A stretch of DNA of 64,000 nt from Luteimonas aestuarii (GCF_004357985.1 NZ_SMTF01000017.1:22798-86797), one strand, 5' to 3'; positions 30,911-40,262 are shown, counted from the stretch's first letter. Translations and numbers: made by a program. Notes: generated from the sequence alone by a model not told the origin.

Positions 30911-31066
30911 GTGCCTCAAAGGGAATTGGCTTCTGGCATCCCTGTCGCCGTCAGTCTCACAGCTCTCGACAGACGAATGTCGGGTCCAGCGGGAATGATG
31001 GGCGAAAAAGCAGGAATCCCGGGATGGGGGCGATCCGCCACGCTTGGTGATGGCCGGGTTTTCAAT

Positions 31067-31087
31067 GGCGGGCCGAGGCCCGCCCTA
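31067..31087. repeat. REP-like palindrome overlapping a stop codon
   Basis: On the minus strand TAGGGCGGGCC-TC-GGCCCGCCATT: an 8-bp perfect palindrome whose TAG is the stop codon of the LuxR-type regulator. The same layout recurs at 63119-63145, after another gene's TAG. Confidence 0.7.
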
Positions 31088-31723
31088 CGCCTCGCCTTCG
31101 GGTTCCAGCGCCTTCACCATCACCGCCGCCTGCGTGCGGCTGTGGCAACCGAGCTTCTTCAGGATCGCGGTGACGTGCACCTTCACCGTGTTCTCGGCCA
31201 GGCCCAGTTCGTGCGCGATCTGCTTGTTGAGCAGCCCGTCGGCGAGGCTGAGCAGCACCCGGAACTGCTGCGGCGTGAGCTGCGCGAGGCGGGTGGCGAG
31301 TTCGGCGTCGGCATCGGAGCGTTCCGCGGTGAGCGGCGGAAACCAGTCGCCGCCGTCGAGCACCGCCCGCACCGCCTCGCCGATCGATTCGGCCGGCGAC
31401 GATTTCGGGATGAACCCCACCGCGCCGAACTGCTGCGCCCGGCGGATGGTGCGCGGATGGTCGTTGGACGAGATCACCACCACCGGCACCTCGGGGCGCT
31501 CGCCGCGCAGGTGCACCAGCGACGACAGGCCGCGGGCGCCGGGCATGGTGAGGTCCAGCAACACCAGGTCGATCTGCACCTCGCGCTCCAGCGCTTCGAT
31601 CAGCGCCGACACGCTGGCCGCCTCGACCACGCGCACGCCGTCCAGCGCATCGCGCAACGCATGCAGTACCGCCGCACGGAACAGCGGATGGTCGTCGGCG
31701 ACGAGGATGGTGGTGGCATCCAT
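31085..31723 (-). CDS. LuxR/NarL-type response regulator
   Basis: A 212-residue two-domain regulator. Receiver domain 1-120 with ADDHPL (acidic pocket, 9-14), phosphoacceptor Asp57 in VLLDLTMPG, and Lys in FIPKSS. C-terminal LuxR helix-turn-helix about 147-208: LTPQQFRVLLSLADGLLNKQ, LAENTVKVHVTAILKKLG. It is the likely partner of the hybrid kinase that ends 174 bases away on the opposite strand. Target promoters are unknown; the intergenic regions at 28097-28261 and 31724-31807 share a short motif that may be its site. The stop codon lies in a REP-like palindrome. Confidence 0.93.
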   Translation of the reverse strand: MDATTILVADDHPLFRAAVLHALRDALDGVRVVEAASVSALIEALEREVQIDLVLLDLTMPGARGLSSLVHLRGERPEVPVVVISSNDHPRTIRRAQQFGAVGFIPKSSPAESIGEAVRAVLDGGDWFPPLTAERSDADAELATRLAQLTPQQFRVLLSLADGLLNKQIAHELGLAENTVKVHVTAILKKLGCHSRTQAAVMVKALEPEGEA

Positions 31724-31807
31724 GCGCGCAGTGTCGCATGCCGTCGCGACGCCCGCCGCGGACTGCACAGCTCGACGCAAGTACCGCCATTGGCCTAGGC
31801 TCGGCGC

Positions 31808-33034
31808 ATGCCCGCATTGCATCGCCTGCTGCTTGCCCTGGTCCTGTTGTCCGCGCTGGCCGGCTGCGCCAGCGTGCCGTATGCCAGGGACGGCCACCTG
31901 CCACCCGCCGAGCAGCCGCCGGATGCCTCGCCCGAACGCGCGGCGCTCAACGCACGCGTGTACGACGCCACGGTGCGCCATGTCGACCGGCTGTTCTACC
32001 GCAAGGATTTCGACCGCGCCGGTTTCGCCGGCGAAGCGCGCGCGCAACGCGACGATGCACTGGCACAGGTGGACGAGGCCGACCTCTACGCCACTCTGGG
32101 CACGCTGCTGAAGCGGCTCGACGACGACCACAGCTACGCGTTGGCGCCGACCGTGCGCGAGCGCGTCGAGGCGCGCAAGGCCGGCGAGGAGCGTGCCGGC
32201 TACGGCCTGGTGCTGACCATGGCCGGCGACGACTACATCGTCGCGATGGTACTGCCCGACAGCCCCGCCGCCGCGGTCGGCATCCTGCCGGGCTGGCAGC
32301 TGCTGAGCGTCGATGGCCGGCCCGCGCGTGCCGCGACGCCCGCCGAGGACGGGCGCACGGACCGGCTGGTGTTCGCCGACGAGCACGGCACCGAGCACGC
32401 GTTCGCGTTGACCGCACGCTCGATGCCGCCGCTGCCGAGGCGCGAAGCACGCGTGCTGGGCGATGGCATCGGCTACCTGCGCTTCGACGACTTCGATCGC
32501 GCCACGCACGACTGGCTGCTCGAACAGATGGTCGCGCTTGCCGCCGATCCGCCGCCGGGACTGGTGCTCGACCTGCGCCGCAATGGCGGCGGCCTGGTCC
32601 ACCTGGCCGCGCTTGCGCACGCCTTTTTCCACGAGGACCGGCAGTCGTTCGCGGTGCTCGAGGGCCGGCTGGTGAATCGACGCCTGTTCGCTCGCCCACC
32701 CGCGACGGTCTACACGGGACCCATGGTCGTGCTGGTGGGGCCCGCGACATCGAGTTCGGCGGAGTTGCTGGCCGCGCGCCTGCACGAGACCGGGCGCGCG
32801 ACGCTCGTCGGCCAGCGCACGCGCGGTGCCGTGGTCGGCACGCGCGGCATCGACCTTCCCGACGGCGGCCTGCTGCACGTCGGCATGCTGGTGATGACCA
32901 CCGCCGATGGCGCGCTGCTGGAGAAGACCGGCGTGGCACCGGACGTGCAGGTGGCCGACGACTGGGCCGCGATCCGAGAAGGCCGTGACCCGGCGCTGGC
33001 GAAGGCATTGGAGCTTCTGTCGGCGAGGGAATGA
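31808..33034 (+). CDS. S41-family peptidase lipoprotein
   Basis: A 408-residue predicted lipoprotein: LVLLSALAGC lipobox with Cys19. Residues about 45-120 are an N-terminal helical segment (DDDHSYAL), followed by a PDZ-like region (about 130-195, VLPDSPAAAVGILPGWQLLS). The S41 domain (about 210-380) has LVLDLRRNGGGLVH and predicted Ser in GPATSSSAELLA. The position of the catalytic Lys reads GQRTRGAVVG, with no Lys, so the Ser-Lys dyad of tail-specific proteases is incomplete; it may use a different base or be inactive. It is transcribed away from the regulator gene with 84 bases between. Confidence 0.87.
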   Translation: MPALHRLLLALVLLSALAGCASVPYARDGHLPPAEQPPDASPERAALNARVYDATVRHVDRLFYRKDFDRAGFAGEARAQRDDALAQVDEADLYATLGTLLKRLDDDHSYALAPTVRERVEARKAGEERAGYGLVLTMAGDDYIVAMVLPDSPAAAVGILPGWQLLSVDGRPARAATPAEDGRTDRLVFADEHGTEHAFALTARSMPPLPRREARVLGDGIGYLRFDDFDRATHDWLLEQMVALAADPPPGLVLDLRRNGGGLVHLAALAHAFFHEDRQSFAVLEGRLVNRRLFARPPATVYTGPMVVLVGPATSSSAELLAARLHETGRATLVGQRTRGAVVGTRGIDLPDGGLLHVGMLVMTTADGALLEKTGVAPDVQVADDWAAIREGRDPALAKALELLSARE

Positions 33035-33046
33035 CGCGATGCGCCG

Positions 33047-34165
33047 TCAACGCTTCCCGTACTTGTCGTCCGGCCGCTTGTGCAGCGCGCGGGTCTGCAC
33101 TTTCGCGCCCTGCTTGTCGGCCAGGCGCGACGCCAGCCGGTCGGACGCGGCGGCGATTTCGTCCTTGAGCTTGAGGTAGTTGCCAAACCGCGCTTCGTCG
33201 AGTTCGCCACGCTCGATCGCGGCGCGCACCGCGCAACCGGGCTCCTTCTGGTGCGCGCAGTCGCGAAACCGGCAGGCTTCCGCCAGCGCCTCGATGTCGC
33301 CGAAACCGCCATCGGCGATTTCCTCTTCGCCGGTGGGCTTGAGTTCGCGCATGCCCGGTGTATCGATGATGCACGCGCCCGACGGCAGTGCGATCAGCGC
33401 GCGGTGCGTGGTGGTGTGGCGACCGCGCGCGTCGTGTTCGCGCACCGCGCTGGTCTTCATCTTCTCGATGCCCAGCAGGGTGTTGGTGACGGTGGACTTG
33501 CCGGCGCCGGAACTGCCGACCAGCACCGCGGTCTCGCCGGGCCGCAGCCACGGCGCCAGCGCATCGACCGTCGCCGGGTCCTTCGCATTCACCGCCACCA
33601 CGGCGACGTGCTGCGCTTCGATGCCGGCCAGCGCCTCGCGCGCGGCGGCGGCATCGGCGTCGGGCCGGTCGGCCTTGGTCAGCACCAGCACCGGCGTCGC
33701 GCCGCTGCCCTGCACCAGCAGCAGGTAGCGTTCGATGCGGCGCGGATTGAAATCGCCGTCCAGCCCGCACACCACCAGCACCACGTCCACGTTGGCGGCG
33801 ATCAGCTGCTGCCTGTAATGCTCGCCCGCGGCGCCGCGCTTGATCGCACCGCGCCGCGGCAGCAGGGCGACGATGCGCTTGCCGTCCTCGACCAGCACCC
33901 AGTCGCCCACCGCCGGCCGCTCCTCGGGCGACACCGTGCCCTTGCGGTAGCCGGAGGGGCGCTGCCATTCGGGCAGCGACTCCACCGCCACGCCCTCGCC
34001 GGGCCCGGTGGCCACGACATAGCCGGAGCGGTGCTGTTCGACCACGCGCGCCGGGGTTGCGGCCGGATGCGCGTCCAGCAAGGCCTGCCACTCGGGATCG
34101 ACGGCGGTCCGCCAGCCGATCGCGCCCAGCCGCGCGGCGTCGGTCGCGGCCGGGGGCAGGTTCAA
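33047..34165 (-). CDS. rsgA: Small ribosomal subunit biogenesis GTPase RsgA
   Basis: Circularly permuted GTPase that helps late maturation of the 30S subunit. At 372 residues it has an N-terminal OB-like part (about 30-110), then the permuted G motifs in order G4 (LTKADRPD), G1 (GSSGAGKST), G2 region (GRHTTTHR) and G3 (DTPGM). The C-terminal zinc finger reads CRFRDCAHQKEPGC, and the C-terminus is basic. All key residues are present. It is divergent from dgcN, and the shared spacer carries the proposed LysR-type operator at 34231-34245, 66 bases upstream of this start. Confidence 0.96.
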   Translation of the reverse strand: MNLPPAATDAARLGAIGWRTAVDPEWQALLDAHPAATPARVVEQHRSGYVVATGPGEGVAVESLPEWQRPSGYRKGTVSPEERPAVGDWVLVEDGKRIVALLPRRGAIKRGAAGEHYRQQLIAANVDVVLVVCGLDGDFNPRRIERYLLLVQGSGATPVLVLTKADRPDADAAAAREALAGIEAQHVAVVAVNAKDPATVDALAPWLRPGETAVLVGSSGAGKSTVTNTLLGIEKMKTSAVREHDARGRHTTTHRALIALPSGACIIDTPGMRELKPTGEEEIADGGFGDIEALAEACRFRDCAHQKEPGCAVRAAIERGELDEARFGNYLKLKDEIAAASDRLASRLADKQGAKVQTRALHKRPDDKYGKR

Positions 34166-34230
34166 GCGAGGGTGGGATGACGGCGCATGCCGCGCATTCT
34201 AAGCGTTGCCCGATGGCAGGATGACGACGC

Positions 34231-34245
34231 ATAGCCTGCGGTTAT
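34231..34245. promoter_or_regulatory. Proposed LysR-type operator upstream of dgcN
   Basis: ATAGCCTGCGGTTAT, an interrupted palindrome matching ATARCYnnnRGYTAT and the T-N11-A rule of LysR-type boxes. It lies 98 bases before dgcN. Three more copies lie upstream of the TonB receptor and between the two gamma-glutamyltransferase genes. Confidence 0.6.
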
Positions 34246-34342
34246 GTCCGTCGGGTGTCTTTTCAATGGTGCGCGCGCGGCCGGTTGCCTAAGGTGGATG
34301 CGCACCCCATCCGCCGCCACCGCAAACCAGGACCGACCGCCG

Positions 34343-35395
34343 ATGTCCCGACCCCTCCCCCTTCCCGTCGAGCCTGCCGCGGCATCCACGTGGCCGGCGC
34401 CGTTCCTGCTGTACCTGGGCAATGCGCATGACGACCTGGCCGGCAAGACCGCGCGCGGGCTGGCCTTCTGGCGGCCGGAGCTGTGCGTGGGCCAGTTCCG
34501 CGACCGCGACTGCAAGACCACGCTGGGCATCACCGACCTGGACTTCGCGCAGGCGCGGGCCGCCGGCGCCAACACCATGGTCGTCGGCGTGGCCAATGCC
34601 GGCGGACGCATGGACGAGCGCACGATCGAGCACGTGGTGGCGGCGCTGGACGCGGGCATGAACGTCGCTTCCGGGCTGCACCAGCGGCTCGACTCGCAGC
34701 CGCGCATCGTCGAGGCGGCACGCCGCAACGGCCGCAGCCTGTTCGATGCGCGCAACCCGCCGCCCACGCCGGTGGGCAACGGCCTGCCGCGCGCCGGCCG
34801 CCGCCTGCTCACCGTCGGCACCGACTGCTCCACCGGCAAGATGTACACCACGCTGGCGCTGGAAAAGGAGATGCGGGCGCGCGGAATGGCCGCGGACTTC
34901 CGCGCCACCGGCCAGACCGGCATCTTCATCGCCGGCCACGGCATTCCGATCGACGCCGTGGTCGCGGACTTCATCTCCGGCGGCATCGAATGGCTGTCGC
35001 CCGCGCGCGACGACGACGGCTGGGACCTGATCGAGGGCCAGGGCTCGCTGTTCCATCCGTCGTACGCGGGCGTGTCGATCGGCCTGCTGCACGGCGCGCA
35101 GCCGGACGCGCTGGTGCTGTGCCACGAACCCGGACGCGCGCACATGCGCGGCCTGCCGCATTACGCCGTGCCCAGCCTGCAGGCCACGCTGGAAGCGAAC
35201 CTCGCCGCGGCGCACCTGACCAATGCCGAGGCCCGCTTCGTCGGCATCGCGCTCAACACGGCGCGGATGTCGGAACAGGACGCCGAGCGCGCCTGCCGCA
35301 GCGCCGAGGACCAGTTGGGCCTGCCGGCGCAGGATCCGGTGCGCCACGGCGTGTCCCGCATCGTCGACCATGTGATCGCATGCTTCCCGAACTGA
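34343..35395 (+). CDS. dgcN: D-glutamate N-acetyltransferase family protein (DUF1611)
   Basis: A 350-residue DUF1611/DgcN-family protein, described as N-acetylating D-glutamate as the first step of a D-glutamate to L-glutamate route. Visible are the conserved start LGNAHDDLAGKTARGL, the P-loop-like TVGTDCSTGKMYTTLAL (about 155-171), GQTGIFIAG and GQGSLFHPSYAGVS. The ATG at 34343 is used because the family begins shortly after; an in-frame ATG at 34244 lies against the proposed operator. It overlaps dgcA by 16 bases, so translation is coupled. Its presence with dgcA, a D-aminoacylase and gltS strongly supports the pathway. Confidence 0.88.
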   Translation: MSRPLPLPVEPAAASTWPAPFLLYLGNAHDDLAGKTARGLAFWRPELCVGQFRDRDCKTTLGITDLDFAQARAAGANTMVVGVANAGGRMDERTIEHVVAALDAGMNVASGLHQRLDSQPRIVEAARRNGRSLFDARNPPPTPVGNGLPRAGRRLLTVGTDCSTGKMYTTLALEKEMRARGMAADFRATGQTGIFIAGHGIPIDAVVADFISGGIEWLSPARDDDGWDLIEGQGSLFHPSYAGVSIGLLHGAQPDALVLCHEPGRAHMRGLPHYAVPSLQATLEANLAAAHLTNAEARFVGIALNTARMSEQDAERACRSAEDQLGLPAQDPVRHGVSRIVDHVIACFPN

Positions 35396-36426
35396 CCGTC
35401 GAAGCCGTCCACTGGCCGCTGTCCACGCCGTTCCGCATCTCGCGCGGCGTGAAGGACGCCGCCGACGTGGTGGTGGTGGCCATCCGCGACGGTGCGCGCG
35501 TCGGCCGCGGCGAAGCGGTGCCCTATGCGCGCTACGGCGAAACCACCGCCTCGGTGATCGAACAGGTCGAACTGGCGCGCAGCGCCGTGGCGGCGCGGCT
35601 CGACCGACGCCAGCTGCAATCCCTGCTGCCGCCGGGCGCGGCGCGCAATGCGCTGGACTGCGCGCTGTGGGACCTCGAATCGCAGCGCCACCGCACGCCG
35701 GTGTCCACCCTGCTCGGACGCACGCCGCTGTCCGCGATACACAGCGCGCAGACGGTCAGCCTGGACACGCCGGAGCGGATGGCGCGCGCCGCCGCGCAGC
35801 TCGCGCACCTGGACCTGGTGAAGATCAAGGTGGCCGATGCAGACCCGGCCACGCTGATCCGTGCCGTGCGCAGCCAGGTGCCGCGCGCGCGGCTGATCGT
35901 CGACCCCAACGAAAGCTGGACGCTGGAACTGCTGGCATCGCTGCAGCCGGCGCTGCAGGAGGCGCGCGTGGACCTGGTGGAACAGCCGCTGCCCGCGGGC
36001 ATGGACGAGGCCCTGCTCGGGTTCGAGTCGCGCATCCGCCTGTGCGCCGACGAGTCCTGCCATGTCGCCGAGGACCTGCCGCGCCTGCGCGGCCGCTACC
36101 AGGTGGTGAACATCAAGCTGGACAAGACCGGCGGCCTCAGCGCCGCGATGGAGTTGCACGCCTCGGCGCGCGCGCAGGGCTTCGGCATCATGGTCGGCTG
36201 CATGATCTGCTCGTCGCTGGCGGTGGCGCCCGCGCTGCACGTGGCGCGCGATGCAGAGTTCGTCGACCTCGACGGCCCGCTGTGGCTGCGCGACGACCAT
36301 GCCGGCGGCGTCACGCGGCGCGATGGCCTGCTGCAGCCGCCGTCGCCCGCGCTGTGGGGCGGCGGCCTGTCGGCGGCGACGCAGCCAGGCGACACCGCGC
36401 CTCGCCACGCCGCCACGGCGACATGA
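35380..36426 (+). CDS. dgcA: N-acetyl-D-glutamate racemase / dipeptide epimerase-type enolase-superfamily enzyme
   Basis: A 348-residue muconate-lactonising subgroup enolase-superfamily protein. The catalytic pair is KIK in LVKIKV (about 148-150) and Lys in IKLDKTGG (about 250); metal ligands are in IVDPNES, VEQPL and CADES. Older annotation calls this family L-Ala-D/L-Glu epimerase; next to dgcN the better guess is racemisation of N-acetyl-D-glutamate to the L form. Starts inside dgcN and ends in an ATGA overlap with the D-aminoacylase gene. A Pro/Ala/Thr-rich tail of about 30 residues is longer than usual. Confidence 0.88.
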   Translation: MLPELTVEAVHWPLSTPFRISRGVKDAADVVVVAIRDGARVGRGEAVPYARYGETTASVIEQVELARSAVAARLDRRQLQSLLPPGAARNALDCALWDLESQRHRTPVSTLLGRTPLSAIHSAQTVSLDTPERMARAAAQLAHLDLVKIKVADADPATLIRAVRSQVPRARLIVDPNESWTLELLASLQPALQEARVDLVEQPLPAGMDEALLGFESRIRLCADESCHVAEDLPRLRGRYQVVNIKLDKTGGLSAAMELHASARAQGFGIMVGCMICSSLAVAPALHVARDAEFVDLDGPLWLRDDHAGGVTRRDGLLQPPSPALWGGGLSAATQPGDTAPRHAATAT

Positions 36427-38054
36427 CGGCGGCCGGCAACCGTCGCATCGCCCTGTCCTGTGGCCTGCTGGCCACCGCACTGATGGTTGCCGCCTGCGCG
36501 GGCGGCCCGCCGGCCCCGCGCACGCCGGTGGACCTGCTGCTGTCCGGCGGACTGGTGTTCGATGGCAGCGACGCCCCCGGCCGCGTCGCCGACGTGGTGG
36601 TCGACGGCGGACGCATCGTGGCCGTGGGGCCCGACGCCGGGCGACGCCATGCACCGCGACGCACGATCGATGCCACCGGGCTGGTGGTCGCGCCGGGCTT
36701 CATCGATCCACATACGCACCCGGACAGCTACATCCGTTCCGACGATCCCGCGGCACGGCGCAACCTGCCGTGGCTGTTCCAGGGCGTGACCACGATCTTC
36801 ATCGGCGTCGACGGCGGCGGCACGCCGGACGTCGCCGACGACCACGCCTGGTTCGAACGCCACGGCACGGGCACCCACATCGCGTCCTATGTCGGCGTCA
36901 GCCCGGTGCGTGCGCGCGTGCTGGGACAGGATGCGCGTGCGCCGGACGCGGCCGAACTCGACGCGATGCGTGCGCTGGTGGCGAAAGGCATGTGCGAGGG
37001 CGCGTTCGGCCTGTCGTCCGGGCTGTTCTATACGCCGCAGGGCTTTGCCGACACCCCGGAAGTGATCGCGCTTGCGCGGGAAGCGGCCACGCGCGGTGGC
37101 CGCTACGACACGCACCATCGCGACGAGTCGTCCTACGACATCGGCCTGCTGGCCTCGATCGACGAAGCCATCGCCATCGGCCGCGAGGCCGGGCTGCCGG
37201 TGCACATCGCGCACATCAAGGCGCTGGGGCTGGACGTGCACGGGCAGGCGGCGGCGGTGATCGATCGCGTCGAACGCGCGCGCGCCGGGGGCCTGCAGGT
37301 CACCGCCGACCAGTACCCGTGGCTGGCGTCGGGCACGCGATTCGGCGCCACGCTGCTGCCGCCGTGGGCGGTGGACGGCGGGCGCGCCGCCCTGTTCGCG
37401 CGGCTGGACGATCCCGCCGACGCCGCGCGCATCCGCGCCGACATGGCCGACAACCTGCGCCGTCGCGGCGGGCCTGGCGCGCTGCTGCTGACCAGCCAGG
37501 GCTTCCCGTGGTCGGGGCGCACGCTGCAGGACATGGCCACCGAGTGGAACCTCGATCCGGTGGAGGCCGCGCTGCGCATCCTCACCGAAGGCGGCATCGA
37601 AGGTCCGGGCGGTTCGCAGCGCGTGGCCTCGTTCAACATGGACAAGGCCGACGTGGACCTGTTCATGCAGCAGCCGTGGGTGGTCACCGCGTCCGACGGC
37701 AGCAACGGCCACCCGCGCCAGTACGCCACCTTCCCGGAAAAGTACGCGCGCTTCGTGCGCAGCGAGGGCGTGATCACGCTGCAGGATTTCATCCATCGCT
37801 CCACCGGGCTGACGGCGACGATCATGGGCCTGCGCGACCGCGGCTTCCTGCGCGCCGGGCAGTTCGCCGACGTGGTGGTGTTCGATCCCCAAACCTTCGC
37901 GCCCAAGGCAGACTATGCCAACCCGCGGGTGCTCTCGACCGGCGTGGCGTACCTGCTGGTCGACGGCGTGCCTGCGATCGATGGTGGCGAAGCGACCGAC
38001 GTGCGCGCCGGGCGCGTGCTGCGCCACGTGCCGCCGGCAGGCAGTTGCCCCTGA
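36423..38054 (+). CDS. D-aminoacylase / N-acyl-D-amino-acid deacylase, probable lipoprotein
   Basis: A 543-residue amidohydrolase-superfamily enzyme. N-terminal lipobox ALMVAAC suggests anchoring at the outer or inner membrane, periplasmic side. Metal motifs: DPHTHPD near 97-103, Cys in GMCEGAFGLSSG, THHRDE and HIAHIKALG, and the final Asp in TASDGSNGHP. The family hydrolyses N-acyl-D-amino acids, including N-acyl-D-glutamate. In this operon it would release free D-glutamate in the periplasm for uptake by GltS and processing by DgcN/DgcA. ATG overlaps the dgcA stop (ATGA). Confidence 0.88.
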   Translation: MTAAGNRRIALSCGLLATALMVAACAGGPPAPRTPVDLLLSGGLVFDGSDAPGRVADVVVDGGRIVAVGPDAGRRHAPRRTIDATGLVVAPGFIDPHTHPDSYIRSDDPAARRNLPWLFQGVTTIFIGVDGGGTPDVADDHAWFERHGTGTHIASYVGVSPVRARVLGQDARAPDAAELDAMRALVAKGMCEGAFGLSSGLFYTPQGFADTPEVIALAREAATRGGRYDTHHRDESSYDIGLLASIDEAIAIGREAGLPVHIAHIKALGLDVHGQAAAVIDRVERARAGGLQVTADQYPWLASGTRFGATLLPPWAVDGGRAALFARLDDPADAARIRADMADNLRRRGGPGALLLTSQGFPWSGRTLQDMATEWNLDPVEAALRILTEGGIEGPGGSQRVASFNMDKADVDLFMQQPWVVTASDGSNGHPRQYATFPEKYARFVRSEGVITLQDFIHRSTGLTATIMGLRDRGFLRAGQFADVVVFDPQTFAPKADYANPRVLSTGVAYLLVDGVPAIDGGEATDVRAGRVLRHVPPAGSCP

Positions 38055-38108
38055 ACCACGACGGCGGTCGCCACGCCGCCGCCCGCACACCACAGGACAC
38101 CCTTGCCG

Positions 38109-39302
38109 ATGCTGCAACTCGACGCGGTCCAGACCCTCGCCTTCGCCGGCCTCGCCCTGTTCCTCGGCTACGGCCTGTGTCGCTGGATCCCGGTGCTGGG
38201 CCGCTACAACCTGCCGCCGCCGGTGATCGGCGGGCTGGTGGTGGCGCTGGTCGCCTGGGCCGCGTATGCGCGCGAGACCACGCTGTTCACGCTGGACACC
38301 AGCCTGCAGGCGCCGTTGATGATCGCGTTCTTCACCAGCATCGGGCTCAACGCCAGCCTGTCGCTGCTGAAGATCAGCGGCAGGCAGGTGCTGGTGTTCC
38401 TGCTGCTGGCCAGCGGCTTCGCGGTGGTGCAGAACCTGGTGGGCATCCTGGTCGCCAGCGGCTTCGGCCTGCCGCCGCTGTTCGGCGTGCTGGCCGGCTC
38501 GACCACGCTGGCCGGCGGCCCGGCGACGGGACTCGCGTTCGCGCCGCTGTTCGAGGAAGCCGGCGTGGTCGGCGCGGAGTCGATCGCGGTGGCCTCGGCG
38601 ATGGCCGGCATCGTGCTGGGTGGCCTGCTGGGCGGGCCGGTGATCACGGTGCTGATCCGCCGGTTCCAGCTGGTCTCCTCGCGCCCGCATGACCACCACG
38701 CCCCGGACGAAGCGGTCATTGCCTCCGCAAACACCGACCACCAGCGCGAGTTCGCCGCGCTCAAGGGCATCGTGGTGATCCTGATCGCGATGTGGCTGGG
38801 GGCGTGGGTCAGCCGCTGGATCTCCACCACCGGCATCACCCTGCCCGCCTACGTGGGCGCGATGCTGGTCGGCGCGCTGGTGCGCAACATCGACGACGCC
38901 ACCGGCTGGATCAAGCTGCCGACCGCCACCACCGACCTGATCGGCAACGTCTGCCTGGCGCTGTTCCTGTCGGTGGCGCTGATGAACCTGCGGCTGTGGG
39001 AACTGGCCGGCCTGGCGCTGCCGCTGCTGGTCAACCTGGGCGTGCAGGCGGCGCTGGTGGCGCTGTTCTGCGTGGTGGTGTTCCGGGTGATGGGCCGCGA
39101 CTACGACGCCGCGGTGATGGGCGGCGGCTTCATCGGCTTCATGCTCGGCACCACCGCCAACGCGATGGCGGTGATGCGCACCCTGGTCGAGCGCTACGGC
39201 ATGGCCCCGCGCGCCTTCCTGGTCGCGCCGCTGGTCGGTGCGTTCTTCATCGATTTCTCGAATGCGCTGGTGATCACGACGTTCATCAATCTGTGGAAGT
39301 AG
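38109..39302 (+). CDS. gltS: Sodium/glutamate symporter
   Basis: A 397-residue inner-membrane carrier of the ESS family importing glutamate with Na+; E. coli GltS also takes D-glutamate. About ten hydrophobic segments; conserved stretches are LPPPVIGGLVVALV, FFTSIGLNASLSLLK, GSTTLAGGPATG and, in the second half, AMLVGALVRNIDD and GTTANAMAVM. ATG 38109 is preferred to the TTG two codons earlier. It follows the D-aminoacylase by 54 bases as last gene of the dgc operon. This context makes uptake of glutamate released outside the cytoplasm the likely job. Confidence 0.92.
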   Translation: MLQLDAVQTLAFAGLALFLGYGLCRWIPVLGRYNLPPPVIGGLVVALVAWAAYARETTLFTLDTSLQAPLMIAFFTSIGLNASLSLLKISGRQVLVFLLLASGFAVVQNLVGILVASGFGLPPLFGVLAGSTTLAGGPATGLAFAPLFEEAGVVGAESIAVASAMAGIVLGGLLGGPVITVLIRRFQLVSSRPHDHHAPDEAVIASANTDHQREFAALKGIVVILIAMWLGAWVSRWISTTGITLPAYVGAMLVGALVRNIDDATGWIKLPTATTDLIGNVCLALFLSVALMNLRLWELAGLALPLLVNLGVQAALVALFCVVVFRVMGRDYDAAVMGGGFIGFMLGTTANAMAVMRTLVERYGMAPRAFLVAPLVGAFFIDFSNALVITTFINLWK

Positions 39303-40262
39303 GCCGGCGGGGCACTTTTCCTTGCTGGTCCGCTGCGAAGCGAATGGTGCTGCCGGTTAAGGCAAGAGCGTTCCGCCCTGAAGGGCGGGTTACTTTCCTT
39401 GCTGGCACCCTGCGCAGCGAACGGCGAAGCCGGTCAAGAAAGTAACCAAAGAAATGCCTTCCCCGGTCAGAGCTAACCGGTTTTGTCGGTCTCGGCGGGA
39501 TTTTTCGACAGGACGTCCATGTCCTGTCGAAGAACGGCTGGCTTGTCCGCTTCGCGGCCAGGTCCGGCCCGCGCTTGCGGCGCGGGCGTTCGCCAATGCG
39601 CGCGCCAATCGCGCGCAAGCGCGCATCGGCTCACCCATGCCAGCCACCCTGCGGGTCTTCCGGCAATGTTGCTGCTCAACATAGATCAACAACCCCAACA
39701 GCCATCATCCCGGCGAAAGCCGGGATGATGGCTTTAGAGGCTTTGTGGTGAATCGCGATGACACCGTCCAGATCCGTAGGGCGCCGCACAAGGATGTGCG
39801 GCGTTTTCCGATCGAACCAGGATGGGGGGGGCGGAAAGTCCCGTCGCTCTACCCGACGCAACGTTCGCTCTGATCGGGGAAAGCGTTTTTCTTTGGTTCG
39901 CTGCTTTGACTCGCGCCTCCGGCGCTCGCCCTTCGGGCCGGCTTCGCCGTTCGCGAGCACTGCGTGCTCGCAGTGACGCTTCTTAAAGGAAATGAACCCG
40001 CCGAAGGCGAAGTATTTTGGTCTGTTCGATGCCATCGAGGACACAGGGCAACGTCGCGCACCATGGCCCGGGACAAACCCGATCGCACGGAACGAACATC
40101 CCGATCCGACCATGCACCGCCACGCTCGAAATCGAACCCCGGACGGATCAACTTCACGATCTCCCGCAGGTCCGCAGGCACGTCCTGCACCTTCCCAGGC
40201 ATTTCCCCGGACCGCAGTGGGCTTGCGCCAGGATGACAGGCACGCACGCATTCAGTGCCGCC
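39303..40262. repeat. Repeat-rich intergenic region with three strong hairpins
   Basis: 960 bases without a supported gene. It holds (a) an 11-bp perfect inverted repeat TTCGACAGGAC / GTCCTGTCGAA at 39504-39531; (b) a 14-bp perfect stem GCCATCATCCCGGC closed by GAAA at 39701-39732; (c) a 9-bp stem CGCCGCACA-AGGA-TGTGCGGCG followed by TTTT at 39782-39807, terminator-like on the + strand. Direct repeats of the form tttccttgctgg (about 39316 and 39395) and the purine-rich aaagtaacc segment resemble dispersed xanthomonad intergenic sequence. The short frames here are low-complexity Arg/Pro sequence and are not called. Confidence 0.65.
39701..39732. repeat. 14-bp perfect hairpin with GAAA tetraloop
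   Basis: Left arm 39701-39714, tetraloop 39715-39718, right arm 39719-39732. Exceptionally stable; a CGGCGAAAGCCG core of this sort is a common dispersed intergenic repeat in Xanthomonadaceae. Confidence 0.75.
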
